NCBI GenBank assembly: GCA_905221605.1
Contig: CAJNDS010002640.1
Span: forward strand, 253,654 to 317,653
Length of the DNA: 64,000 nucleotides
Source of the DNA: Symbiodinium natans
Taxonomy: Eukaryota > Sar > Dinophyceae > Suessiales > Symbiodiniaceae
Reading direction: 5' to 3'
Position 1 is the stretch's first letter. Each line of letters begins with the position of its first letter. A model generated the notes under the pieces. The model had not been told where the DNA came from and did not search any database. It was given only the letters and a program-made list of their open reading frames with translations. Both the position numbers and the translations under genes were made by a program. Of this stretch, positions 42,360 to 52,566 are shown piece by piece.

Positions 42360-45300
42360 AAGGTCTGAGTGGGCCGCAACCAGAAGGTGTAAAACTGCGG
42401 GCCGGAGGGGAAGATGCGGGATTATCGACAATGTTTCGAATGACTGTCGAGGCCCAATCCGCCCCTCGTCCAACACGTCCATGACAGGCCTGGCCGTGCT
42501 ATTGACTCTGAAGACCACTCTTCGGATCAGCCACCTCGCTAGCGGATCGCGCGGATCAACATGTAGAGAGAAATCCGTTTTTCCTGCAACCGGACCACAA
42601 GTCGGTGTCCGTATGTGATCGTATGTGTTCTCTCGAGGAGCGCAGAGCCGCTTAGGTAACGGTTGATAAGTCTAGCCTCCCGTACGCTCGAGCTTGTGGC
42701 TGCAGGTAACGGCACAGCGCGAGCCGCCCTTTGAGCCATCCCTCGTGCACTGGCAGGCAACTTTCATTCTTGCTGGAACTTCCGTGAAATCGACACGTGC
42801 GCAAACGCAAGTGGAGCCTTGCGCTGTCTGCGAGCGTGCCAGGCTTTGATGCAGCTGCTGTCCAGTGCTTAGCACCAAGAAGTTCGCAGAGCAACATTGC
42901 TGGCAGATCTTCGGCAAACCCTCCCCCCTTTTCCCCGCCGATGATGCTCGCCCCAATTCCAAATGAGGCTGCGGCATTGCACTGGACGGCCTGGTCACAG
43001 ACTAAGGGACCAGGCCAGGCAAGCAGGTCAACTGAGTCATTGTTCAATGAATTCATGATAATTCATCTTTCCTAAACCTTCAATCGCCCGATCGTTCGGG
43101 AATCCGGATTATTTGAGCACAGGGATCTTCCAGGGCCTCTTTGAGTGCCGGATTTTGGACACGCCCACGATTGTTGTCTGTTTCTAAACCCAGGTCGGCT
43201 TCGATTCAGTAAGGGACCTCCAAAAGGGACCCCCTCACGGCCCCAGTCTTGTAACAACATGTCTAACTCTCCCCAATTCCCAACAATTTCCCAGCTTCCG
43301 GCCCCCCGATCCGCGGCGAGAGTGGAGGTTCAGGGCTTTTGGGTTGCGTTAGTTAGTGGTGTCTAGCTTCTTTTGGGTCCAAGGCTATCGCGTGTCTGGG
43401 GTCTTTTTTTGAATCACGCACCCGCAAATGCCAAATGTGGCTTGGATCACCTCTCGTAGAATACGGGCTTTCACCCCGAAGATTGTTTCCAGAGCCTGAT
43501 GCCAAGGACACAGCCGCAAGCAAGCGCTCCCATTGGGTTATATTGGGTTGCAAGTTTTTGGGTCACTTGTCGGTGTTGGCCTAAACCTCACACATGACAT
43601 GAGACTCCTAGGAGGCCTGTAGCAACCACGGCATGCAAAAGATGTTCAAAAGTCTAAGGAGGCAGAATGAGGCAGATGTGATCGCTTTCGTGTTTACGTT
43701 GACTGTGACAGGCTTGCGCCATCTGAGATGCAAGAGGAAGCGGCACAGCGCGCGGATGCAGCTTGAGCAGAGTCAGAAAGAAAAGAGGGCCACTGCCAGA
43801 TGCCGCCCTGAAGTTCGGGAGAGACTTCTGGAGGTGTCCAGGCAGTTGGTGCTCGCACCATAGCATGAACCTCCTTGCAGCGTGCAAGCTCAAAGGGTTT
43901 AGAATTTGAGCTCATTGTGCAGCTCATCGCAAAGCGATGGGTGCCACACAGCCACTTGATCACGCACTCAGATGCCGTGTCTAGTCCGTGTGTTGTGGTG
44001 CTTTGCATGCTCGTAGACATCGGTAGGCTGATGGCATCTGACGATGGACCCTAAGGTGTGGGTGTTGCTGCACTGGGCGCGACAAGGACGGAGTCCGGAC
44101 GCAGTGCTTCGCGGGTGCACGCGTGTTCCATGTCAGCAACATCGTCGCAGGGCCCTGATGCCGCTCCCCTTCTGCAAGGCAGGTGGCTTCCGCAGCTCTG
44201 GCGTGTGGAGCCTGTGCCTTCGCAAGTTGTCATATGCAGGCGGCCTGCCGGACCTTCTGACAGGGCGGAGATCCCAGGCCGGATCTGGAAATGATGTTAT
44301 AGCCATTTGGGACTGCATGCTGCTTGCGTGAGTTATTGATGAGATCCGCTGACTCGCGAGCCAAGCAGCTAAGCCCAAACCCGAAAAAGCACCCCTCCAG
44401 GGTCTGGAGGGCAAAGAGGAGAGCAGCAAGGAGGCGCGGACTGACAGCGGATCGGACGCAGCGTACGCCACTAGCAGGTAAGGCCCTGTAAGGCAGGATG
44501 CTGCCGGGATGGCCTCGTCATATCGCTGGGCGCACCTGATTTGAAAGCAATCACCAAAGTTAGCGTGGCTCGGTTTGAGCCTAGTTTCCGCTTTAGCAGC
44601 AGGGGAGCCGGTCGAACCTCTCAGGATTGCACTTCAATGGATGATTTCGGGGGGGAGTACTGATTATGGGTACATAGAGCATCAGGGGTTTTCCATGGGG
44701 TATTGAGGAATAGCGTATACAGGCTAAGAGAGGGTCATTTTCGCGCCGTAAATCTCAGGTGCTCTTTGAGACTTTAGCGAGATTTTCTTCAAAATCTGCC
44801 CGTTAAAGTACCTTGCGGGGTATTGCAGGCGGCTGGTGAAGAGGGCAATGAGGGCGTGGCTCTGCGCTTGGGTATACAAGGTATATAGAGTATATGGATA
44901 TGTTTGGGGTTTTTTCCAATATCTGAGGTTTATATATGTTTACATAAGGCATGGAGGGCATACAAGGTGTGAAAGGTAGGGGGTTGTATAGTGTATGGAC
45001 AATGTGGGTACGTTAAATATACGGTAAAAAGCGTACATAGGGTACGCAAGCATGTTGGAGCACATTAAGATGTGTAGCGTATATGCGTGCGTGAATCAAC
45101 AGGATGGTCAGACGGAAAAGAAGAAGAGGAATGGGGAAGGGGAATCGGGGAGGGAAGAGGATAAGGAAGACGAAGCAGGCGAGGGTGCGATCGTCAAGCA
45201 GATATCAAAAAGTGGCCCAGGGCGTCGTCGCCACCAGTTTTGCTTGTCCTGGAATAGCTGCCTTTGTATCGCCTGGAATCCACGGTGGCTTTCGTTGACC

Positions 45301-45869
45301 TCGACGTAACCCTTAAGTCATCCAGTAGGAGCAGCCGCTGCTTCGAAACAGGTGTGCGGCGATGGAAGTGAGGGCAGCGAGCCCCAGCCGGCCTCCGAGC
45401 AGGACGCGGGCCTGGATCCAGCCTCTGCCAAGGTCCTTCGCCTTTCACGCCTACTTCTTCCTGACAGTTTGGTTTCTGCATGCTTTTGCGTAGCGATCAT
45501 CAGCAAGTCTCGGAATCTACAATCGATGGCTGGCGAAGGAGATGAAAAAGGATGAAATCTCTAAGAAGGCCACGGCACCGATCTTGGACGTGCCTTGAGA
45601 TTGCTGTGGCAGTGTCCGTGATACGACAAGCAGTTCTCAAGCCTGTGTCTCTGTTTGCATTTCTGTCGACTTGGTTTGTTCTCTCGCTCTCTCTTTTCTC
45701 TCTCTCGCTCTCTCTCTCTCCCTCTCTCTCTCTCCTCTATCTCTATCTCTTTCTCTCTCTGTCTGTGTGTATGCTGTCGGAAAGGGGATAGGGAGTGAGA
45801 GGGGGGCCTGTCTTTTTTGTGTGCTAGCGGGCGGTGCAGCCGCGAGCATAAGTCGCAGACGAATGTGCT

Positions 45870-48240
45870 ATTTTGCAGGGTTTTATAATTTGGAGGACTC
45901 ACGCGAAGTGTCCACGAACACTGGTGCATGATGTCGTCTCGAACTGTCTGGATGCTTGGACACGGAGCTTCTGCATCAAGGCTGCGGAAGAGCGCGAGGC
46001 CTTCCTCCACGCATTGATGCAAGACCGGGCCGAGGCCGACAGGGGAGCGGGGGAGTTTGCCCAGCGCGCTTAATGTGCAACGTGTGGACAGCCTCCATGG
46101 TGGCATGTTGTAACTCGTAACGGCTCGTAGCTTGGGCATGCTTTGGGGAGGCCGACCGCCTCGAGATCGAAGCTCGCAAAGAGGCCATGCCAATGCCACG
46201 AGCACGAGTTGTAAGGCTAACGAGAGTTGGCATCTTGCGCGCTGGCCTGTGGTCTCTGTAGCGCAGACACGTTCCTGAGGCCAAGCGGGCAGAGACACTG
46301 CGGCGCCTCGAGGTACAAGGGCCGGGATTTGGGATCTCTGGAACATCTGGGGGGCTCTTGCTTTGGGAAGTGGTTTTGCGTTGAAAGCGGCACCTTCGCA
46401 ACTGGTGCACGTTCACAGGCCACGAACCACCGAGTTCGAGCCCAATTTCAACAGATCGTGAGCGCCGAAGAGTTCAAGGAGGCCGGCCTTCTTGTCTGTG
46501 AGGCAGCGCAGATCAACAGCCGCAAGCGATGTCACAGTGCTTACAGGCCAAAGTCCAGTTTCTGGCGGGAGCGGAGGTGACTCCGGGCAAAGTCGCAGAT
46601 AGCATGCTGCCAGCAATGTTGGCAAGAGACTTGCAAGTAGCCCGCGCATACCCGCAGCAATGTTTTGGCGTCTTGGCATGTCCCATGCGTTCCCTGAAGG
46701 AAATCCCAATGGAAGGGCCACTTGCCTGGGGCTAAGCCGCAACCCGCTGCATCATTGGCCTCGCATCTCGTTAGCAGCCTCTGGTTTAGTCTTTGGTTGT
46801 TCATGAAGCATGGGCTGAAGCATGAGAGGACAAGAGTTGCTTGAGAGGTCTGAGGGGGCCGCAACCACAAGCTTTAAACGGCGACCGGGGGGGAGGAGGC
46901 GGGGATTGTCGACCATTCTCGATTGACTGTCGAGGCCGGAGCCTCTTCCAGTTCGTCCATGACAGGCCCATCCGTTCTCGTTGCATACAGCTCTCGAATT
47001 TATGCAACAATGCACACGAGCTGCACTCCTCTTGCAACATCGCGGCAACTGCTTCATGATTCCACCACAGGGTGAAGTGGATGTTCTTGAGCAAGGGACG
47101 GGGCGGAGGCTGCACCACCCCCCACACATCCGCAACACCCTCATACACCGCCAACTCGGGATATCTCGAGGACGAACTTGTCAGCGATTCTGGCATGAAC
47201 CAGAGGGCGGCGTATTGGGCGCTAAAATGTGGATCCCTGTGGCAAGCAAAGTGCTGGCAGCGACGTCCTTGCGACAGCTGCGCGGTTAGTTTTCGTGGAG
47301 TCCACACTAACAGTCTGTCAAGTTCGCTGCTGTGTTTCCTAGTCCCCTCAGAACAACGGGCACGCAGGCTCTCTGCCTACTTGCTTCGGAGCGCAGTGCC
47401 AAACCGGCACGAGTCATGGCATGTTATGGCTCTTGCCGCAGAGGTGTGGTCAAGAAGCCCATTCTGAAGGCGAGCTGGGCGGCGACGTTGGATGTTCCCG
47501 TGTCCCGGGTGTCACTGTGTCACTGGGGTATTGCTTCCGCACAGCTTGTTAGGGTGCTGGCGAGCGCAAGCACGTGGCTGCTTGCCGTGGGCAAGCCTGC
47601 GGGGACGCTCCTTGAATGCACAACTTCTCACGAGTCATGACTGAATGAGCCGCTGTGTTGTGTCAAGTTCGGCGTTAGCCCTCAAACGCCTTCGAGGAAA
47701 CGCCCAGTTCCTCTGATGACAGCGCCCGCACCTGAGTCAAGCAGGGCAGAGAGAGCCCGCGTCACGCGATGCTACGTTACGTGATGTTACATTACGTGAT
47801 GTCACGTGGTTTTGGCAGCTGAAGGTCTACCCTGATTATGACGGGGATGACGACGGCCTTGTTTGCTTCGAGTGAGCTCAAAGAAGACACCCGAAGAAGC
47901 CGGTGGTGAGCTACAGCAGAGCTCATTTGAGCATGCCCGTCGGTCTCACTGCGCCAGACCGTAGTGCACTTTCATGCACTTGCGTTAGGCGCCTGGCAAA
48001 GCTCGAGTAGTCTGACATGGGATCATTGCTGTCTAGGGTTGGACCCTCGACCCTGTGTGAGGGAGGCGCCTCCTGCACAGCTGCAAAGGTTTGGCTCATA
48101 GCGTTAGTCGGCTGACCCGCCATTTCAACCGGCGCTTCTGTCATCTTCACTCTCTGTTTTCGTTTCATTTCGTTTCCACTGAATTCCCTGCCGAGCTGGT
48201 GGCAACAAAAAGGCGGCGATTGTGCAACTCTTACATTCCC
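45870..48240 (+). repeat. Segmental duplication, copy 1 (C9), partner 55500-57870
   Basis: Aligns at a constant offset of 9628 bp over 46076-47400, with very few differences (for example CTTGCGACAGC against CTTCCGACAGC). Divergence rises toward both ends. Confidence 0.9.
47822..47875 (+). pseudogene. C-terminal exon relic, KVYPDYDGDDDGLVCFE-stop (C9)
   Basis: Intact tail, same class as 31783 and 57438. Confidence 0.5.
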
Positions 48241-48450
48241 GAACAAAACCAGGTATGAAGGGGCACCGTGGGCACACGTTTATGCACTTTCATTTGAAGC
48301 CTGCCAGAGTGTCTGCGAGGCAGCGCTGCTCAACAGTCGCAATCATGTCGCAGTGCTTACAGGTCCTTGGCTGAAGTAGAAGTGCAGCGAGCATGTTGAG
48401 AAAAGACGGGCAAGTAGCCTGTACATTCCCACACTAGTTCTTGGCAGTTC

Positions 48451-48954
48451 TTGGCATGTCCCAATGGATCGCCCCGAAGGAAATTCAAAATGCACCATGA
48501 GGTGCATGGCGTCCGGACTCCGTCTTTGTCGCGTCCGACACAGCAGAACCCGCAGCTCAGGGTCTATGTGACCCTAAGGTGCGGGCTGTGCTGCCTTGCA
48601 CGCGAGAAGGACGGAGTCCGGACGCAGTGCTGGGCGGGTGCGTGTGCCATGTCAGCAACATCGTGGCCGGGCCTTGATGCCAAACAGAAGCGCCAGATGG
48701 TGACCACAGGCAGGGCAGCTCTGGCAGCTTTGGTGGGTGGGAGAGTGTGCAACGTGTGCCAGTGCCACGTGTGCCTTCGCAAGTTGTCACACGCTGGTGG
48801 CCTCCTCCAGACCTGCTCAGGCAGCGCAGGCCCCAGGCCAGCCCGGAAGCGAGAGGCTGCTGGATTCCAGTGGAAGGACCGCTTGCCTGGGGCTAAGCCG
48901 CACCATTGGCCTCGCATCTCGTTAACTGCCTCTGGTTTTCTGGGTTGTTCATGA
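48451..48954 (+). pseudogene. Cys-rich open frame with CNVCQCHVC (C9)
   Basis: 167 codons, related to 32399 and 41775 but with an in-frame 6-base insertion giving VCNVCQCHVCLRKLSH. The end is different because the unit jumps to C4-like sequence at about 48870. Confidence 0.35.
48509..48625. repeat. Imperfect ~117-bp palindrome (class Z), C9 copy
   Basis: Same arms as at 32457. The left arm reads GCGTCCGACACAGCAG, closer to the unduplicated parent sequence than in C6 and C8. Confidence 0.9.
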
Positions 48955-48980
48955 TATGATATGATATGATATGATATGGT
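48951..48980 (+). repeat. (GATAT)n microsatellite
   Basis: Five to six ATGAT/ATATG pentamers, absent from the matching C4 position at 22768. Confidence 0.95.
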
Positions 48981-49404
48981 ATGAGAGGTCAGGGGCTGGT
49001 TGGGAGATTTGAGTGGGCCGCAACCACAAGCCTGACGAGAGTGTTAATTGACTGCCGAGGCCCCATTTGCGCCTGCCTCATCCAGTTCGTTCACGACAGG
49101 ACCGTTCTCCTTGCCTGGGGAAAGCTTTCGAGTTTTATGCAACAATCCGAAGTAGACAAGCTCAAGCTTCCACCGCAAGGTGAAGCGGATGTTCTTATTT
49201 AAGGGACAGGGTGGAGGCTGAAGCACACCCCACACATCCCCAGCACCCTCATACACCGCCAACTCGGGGGATCTCGAGGACGTCGCCGACTCTGGCATGG
49301 ACCCCTCTCACGTGTTTTGCTGTGTTCTTGGCTTCCCCCGACCCCAGAGGATCCCCAATCAAAAAATCACGAGTCACGAGAGACCGGATTCAAGCCCCTT
49401 CCGG

Positions 49405-49632
49405 GCCCACATGTGGGGGCTGAAGGATTTTTTGGAATCCTTCAGGGCCCACATGTGGGGCCTGAAGGGTTTTTTGGAATCCTTCAGGGCCGACATGTGG
49501 GGGCTGAAGGGTTTTTTGGAATCCTTCAGGGCCCACATGTGCAGCCTGAAGGATTTTTTGGAATCCTTCATGGCCCACATTTGGGGGCTGAAGGATTATA
49601 TTGGGAATCCTTCAGGGCCGACATGTGGGGGC
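49405..49632. repeat. Array of ~5 units of 42 bp, reverse orientation (C9 left)
   Basis: Same unit as 33182-33600 but in the opposite orientation (CTGAAGGATTTTTTGGAATC reads on the plus strand). Borders: ...TTCAAGCCCC before it, and CTAGCTGAGCCCACTTG after it. Confidence 0.95.
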
Positions 49633-50512
49633 TAGCTGAGCCCACTTGAACCCCTGTCATTACCAAGTGACGAATGTATGTGACAAGCCCTCAAGCCCAA
49701 AAGGCCTTTCAGGTTGCAAGTTGTTGCGTGGGCACAGATCGATTGGCAGTACTTACAGCCCTGTCCACGAAAGGAGAGGTGTGAGACCTTCTTCTATTCT
49801 AGACCTTTTGCAGCCCTCCCAGACCACAGGCATTGACGAATTACGGCCAGTTACGGCTTAGCCCCAAGCCTGCGTTGCATGCTTTTGCGGTTGAACCGCG
49901 GCTGCTCACATGCGCCGAGCCATGGGCCATGTCAAGACCTAGAAAAACGAGCGGCTACTTGCAAGTCTCTTGCCGATGTGCAGGCAATGTATTGCTTGGT
50001 ATTGCGGCTGAAGCTTTGGACAAACAGTCATGTGACACGGGCTCTGCTTGACTGAGATGCGCGCGCTGTCATCAGAGGAGTTTGGAGTTTCCTCGAAGGT
50101 TGACACAATACAGTGGCTCATTCAGCCCTGACTCGTGCTGAGTTGTGCATTCAAGTTGCGTCCCCGCGGACTTGCCCACGGCAGGGAGCCACGTGCTTGT
50201 GCTCACCAGCACCCTAACAAGCTACGCGGAACAGTGACACAGGGCACTGGAACATCCAACATCGCCGCCCAGCTCGCCTTCAAAATGGGTTTCTGAGACA
50301 GTTTCTTGACGACTCCTCCGCGGGCAGAGCCATGACTCGTGTCGGATGGGCACTGCACTCTGAGAGGAAAGGGGGCAGAGAGGCTGTTTACTATTGTTCG
50401 AAGGGGGTTATAGGAACAAAGGAGCAAACTTGCCACGTTGTTCGGACTAATCGGACTCCACAAAAAAGCTGTCGCGATGACTTCGCCGCCAGCACTTTGC
50501 TTGTCGCAGTGG
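49633..50512 (-). other. Inverted array segment between opposed 42-bp arrays
   Basis: Read on the minus strand, this equals the C4 sequence from about 23195 (ACAAGCAAAGTGC) to about 24540 (AAGCTCAGCTA), with an internal deletion. Examples: 50470-50510 is the reverse of 23200-23245, 50040-50110 the reverse of 23600-23690, and 49645-49720 the reverse of 24450-24540. The breakpoints coincide with the array borders on both sides. Confidence 0.9.
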
Positions 50513-51068
50513 ATCCCAAAAAATCCTTCAGCTCCCGCATGTGGGCCCTGAAGGATTCCAACCAATCCTTCAGGCCCCACATGCGGGCCCTGAAGGATTC
50601 CCAAAAACCCTTCAGCCCCCGCATGTGGGCCCTGAAGGGTTCCAAGAAATCCTTCAGCCCCACATGTGGGCCCTGAAGGATTCCAAAAAATCCTTTAGGT
50701 CCCACATGTGGGCCCATGAAGGATTCCAAAAACCCTTCAGGACCCAAATGTGGGCCCTGAAGGATTCCAAAAAACCCTTCAAGCTCCACATGTGGGCCCT
50801 GAAGGATTCCATAAAGTCCTTCAGGTCCCACTTGTGGGCCCTGAAGCATTCCAAAAAATCCTTCGGCCCCGACATGTGGGCCCTAGGTCCCACTTGTGGG
50901 CTCTGAAGGATTCCATAAAATCCTTCAGCCCCGACATTGTGGGCCCTGAAGGCTTCCAAAAACTCCTTCAGCCCCCACCAGTGGGCCCTGAAGGATTCCA
51001 AAAGCTCCTTCAGCCCCCACAAGTGGGCCCTGAAGGATTCCAATAAATCCTTCAGGTCCCACTTGTAG
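50513..51068. repeat. Array of ~13 units of 42 bp, forward orientation (C9 right)
   Basis: Same orientation as 33182-33600, with a truncated unit near 50881-50890. It ends in the same CCCACTTGTAGATGAT border that precedes the C7 upstream block (33590). Confidence 0.95.
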
Positions 51069-52089
51069 ATGATATTCGACTAGATGCTCAAAGGCTCCCT
51101 TCCAGCCAGGAGCAGAAGGGTGCACGCCGGTCTGTATTGGAATTTCTCTATCATTGGCCGGGGCGGGGGGGGTAATTGATTGTAGGGCACACAGAATATC
51201 TATCAGGGTTTTCGCAGGGTATATAGAGTACGTGGCGGATGTACCATAGCGCCATCTGGGACTTCAACGAGACTCTCTGCAAGATTCTTGAGTGGAGCCC
51301 GTTCAAGAATCCTACAAAAGCAACGGAGGTGACGGAGGTGATCAGGCCTCGGCTGTCTCAGGGCTGCGAGCGGTGGAAGCGCTAACAGTGGAGGTGGTCA
51401 GGAAAACGTAGTGGCAGGGCGGTTACAGTGGTTAGGGGTGGGGTGATGGGGGCTGGGTGGGAGCACGGTGAGGTGGTGGAAGAGCAAGGTATGTTAGGGT
51501 GGGGTTGATGCGGCTGGGTCTGGGGGCGCGGAGGGGTGTGTGGAAGCCCTTGTTGCTCTGCTATACCCCCATCAACCCCCGTCCCTCTTGCGCTCTTTCC
51601 ATCTCCGACGATGCGCCTAAGCAATAATCCACAAGTCCTTTCAATCCACTATCAATGGCTCGCGAAGGAGATGAAGAAAGATGAAACCTCCAAGAAGGCC
51701 ACGGCACCGGTCTTAGACGTCTGTTTGTGTTTTCGTCTGTTTCAGTCAGTATGTATGTGTGTGTGCGCTCTGGAATTCAGGATATATGTATAATAGGGAG
51801 GGAGGGCGGGCCGTCGTGTTTTTCATACGCTAGTGGGCGGCGCAGGCGCGAGCATCAGGTCGCAGATGAACGCGCCATTTTGCAGAGTTGTGCGTTTTGT
51901 GTCTGGATGCTTGCACGCAGATTTTTGTTGCGTCAAGGCAGCAGAAGAGCCGGAGGCTTTCCTCCAGGCGTTGATGCAGGACTGGGCCGAAGCCGTCAGG
52001 CGAGCGGCAGAGTTTTCCCAGCGCGCTCAATGCTCACCGTGTAGACTGTCTCCAGGGTGGCATGGTGTAGCGAGTCGCTTGGGCTTGCT

Positions 52090-52232
52090 TGGAAGGCAGA
52101 CCGCCTCGAAATCGAAGCTTGCAAGGAGGCCATGCCAATGCCACGATCATGAGTTGTAGGGCCTACAACTCATGATCGTGGCATTGGCATGGCCTCCTTG
52201 CAAGCTTCGATTTCGAGGCGGTCTGCCTTCCA
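52090..52232. repeat. Perfect 143-bp palindrome, 71-nt arms, 1-nt spacer
   Basis: The left arm starts TGGAAGGCAGACCGCCTCG and the right arm ends CGAGGCGGTCTGCCTTCCA. The centre is GTTGTAGG-G-CCTACAAC at 52161. I found no mismatch. C7 at 34742-34815 has the left arm only. Confidence 0.97.
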
Positions 52233-52455
52233 TTGTAGGGCTGCCGAGAGTTGGCATCTTGCGTGCGCTGGCGCCGGCGCACATCCTGAGGCCAAGCGGG
52301 CGGCGACCCTCCGGCGCCTTGAGGTACAGCGGCCGGGGCGCTGAGGGGGGATCTCTGGCAACATCTGGGGCGCTGGCTTGGGGAAGTGGTTTGCGACGGC
52401 TGGGGGCCTGGGTGGTGCGTGAAGAAGACTTGGCAGCGGCACCTTCGCAGCTGGT

Positions 52456-52566
52456 GCACAGTCGCAGGCCACGAACCGCAGCGTTCGAACCCGGTTTGAA
52501 CAGATCGTGACTCGCGATCTGGTCGAATTGCGCTCGCACGCAGCGGTTCGTGGCCTGCGAATGTGC
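52456..52566. repeat. Imperfect ~111-bp palindrome (class E5), C10 copy
   Basis: Like 26018 and 35032 but 6 bases shorter in the centre (GACTCGCGATC). Confidence 0.9.

Larger units (their letters stand above)
38231..42592 (+). repeat. Segmental duplication, copy 2 (C8), partner 28790-33181
   Basis: See the partner. This copy lacks the 176-bp palindrome and carries the longer microsatellite. Confidence 0.85.
36600..44640 (+). pseudogene. Array unit C8, longest
   Basis: AT-rich block (36605-37140), a 651-bp tandem duplication (37190-38490), a very long compound microsatellite (38460-38762), then the C6-like modules: AAEEREAFLHALMQDRAEAG (38965), FELLVSAADFKEAG (39475-39515), KEIPMEGPLAWG, KMWIPVASKVPAATSLRQLR (40490-40550), the tail at 41097, a collapsed palindrome at 41212, the class Z palindrome and Cys-rich frame (41775-42359). 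In place of the 42-bp array it continues into the module at 42600-43060 (minus-strand LPKICQQCCSANFL remnant), a telomere-module relative (43075-43410), a LEVSRQL block with a lost base (43700-43860) and the Cys-rich/basic blocks (44010-44500). Confidence 0.5.
44640..51160 (+). pseudogene. Array unit C9 with an inverted segment
   Basis: AT-rich block (44660-45060), Lys/Glu-rich stretch (45110-45190), SKQVCGDGSEGSEPQPASEQ (45340-45415), LAKEMKKDEISKKATAPILD (45530-45590), C/T microsatellite (45683-45765), AAEEREAFLHALMQDRAEAD (45980-46050), the AKRAETLRRLEVQGP block (46280-46325), FQQIVSAEEFKEAG (46445-46490), KVQFLAGAEVTPGKVADSML (46548-46610), KEIPMEGPLAWG (46700-46735), LEDELVSDSGM (47170-47200), KMWIPVASKVLAATSLRQLR (47228-47285), LKASWAATLDVPVS (47465-47505), SAQLVRVLASASTWLLAVGK (47535-47600) and the tail at 47822. 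A second partial run from 48880 resembles C4 and ends in opposed 42-bp arrays around an inverted piece. Confidence 0.5.
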
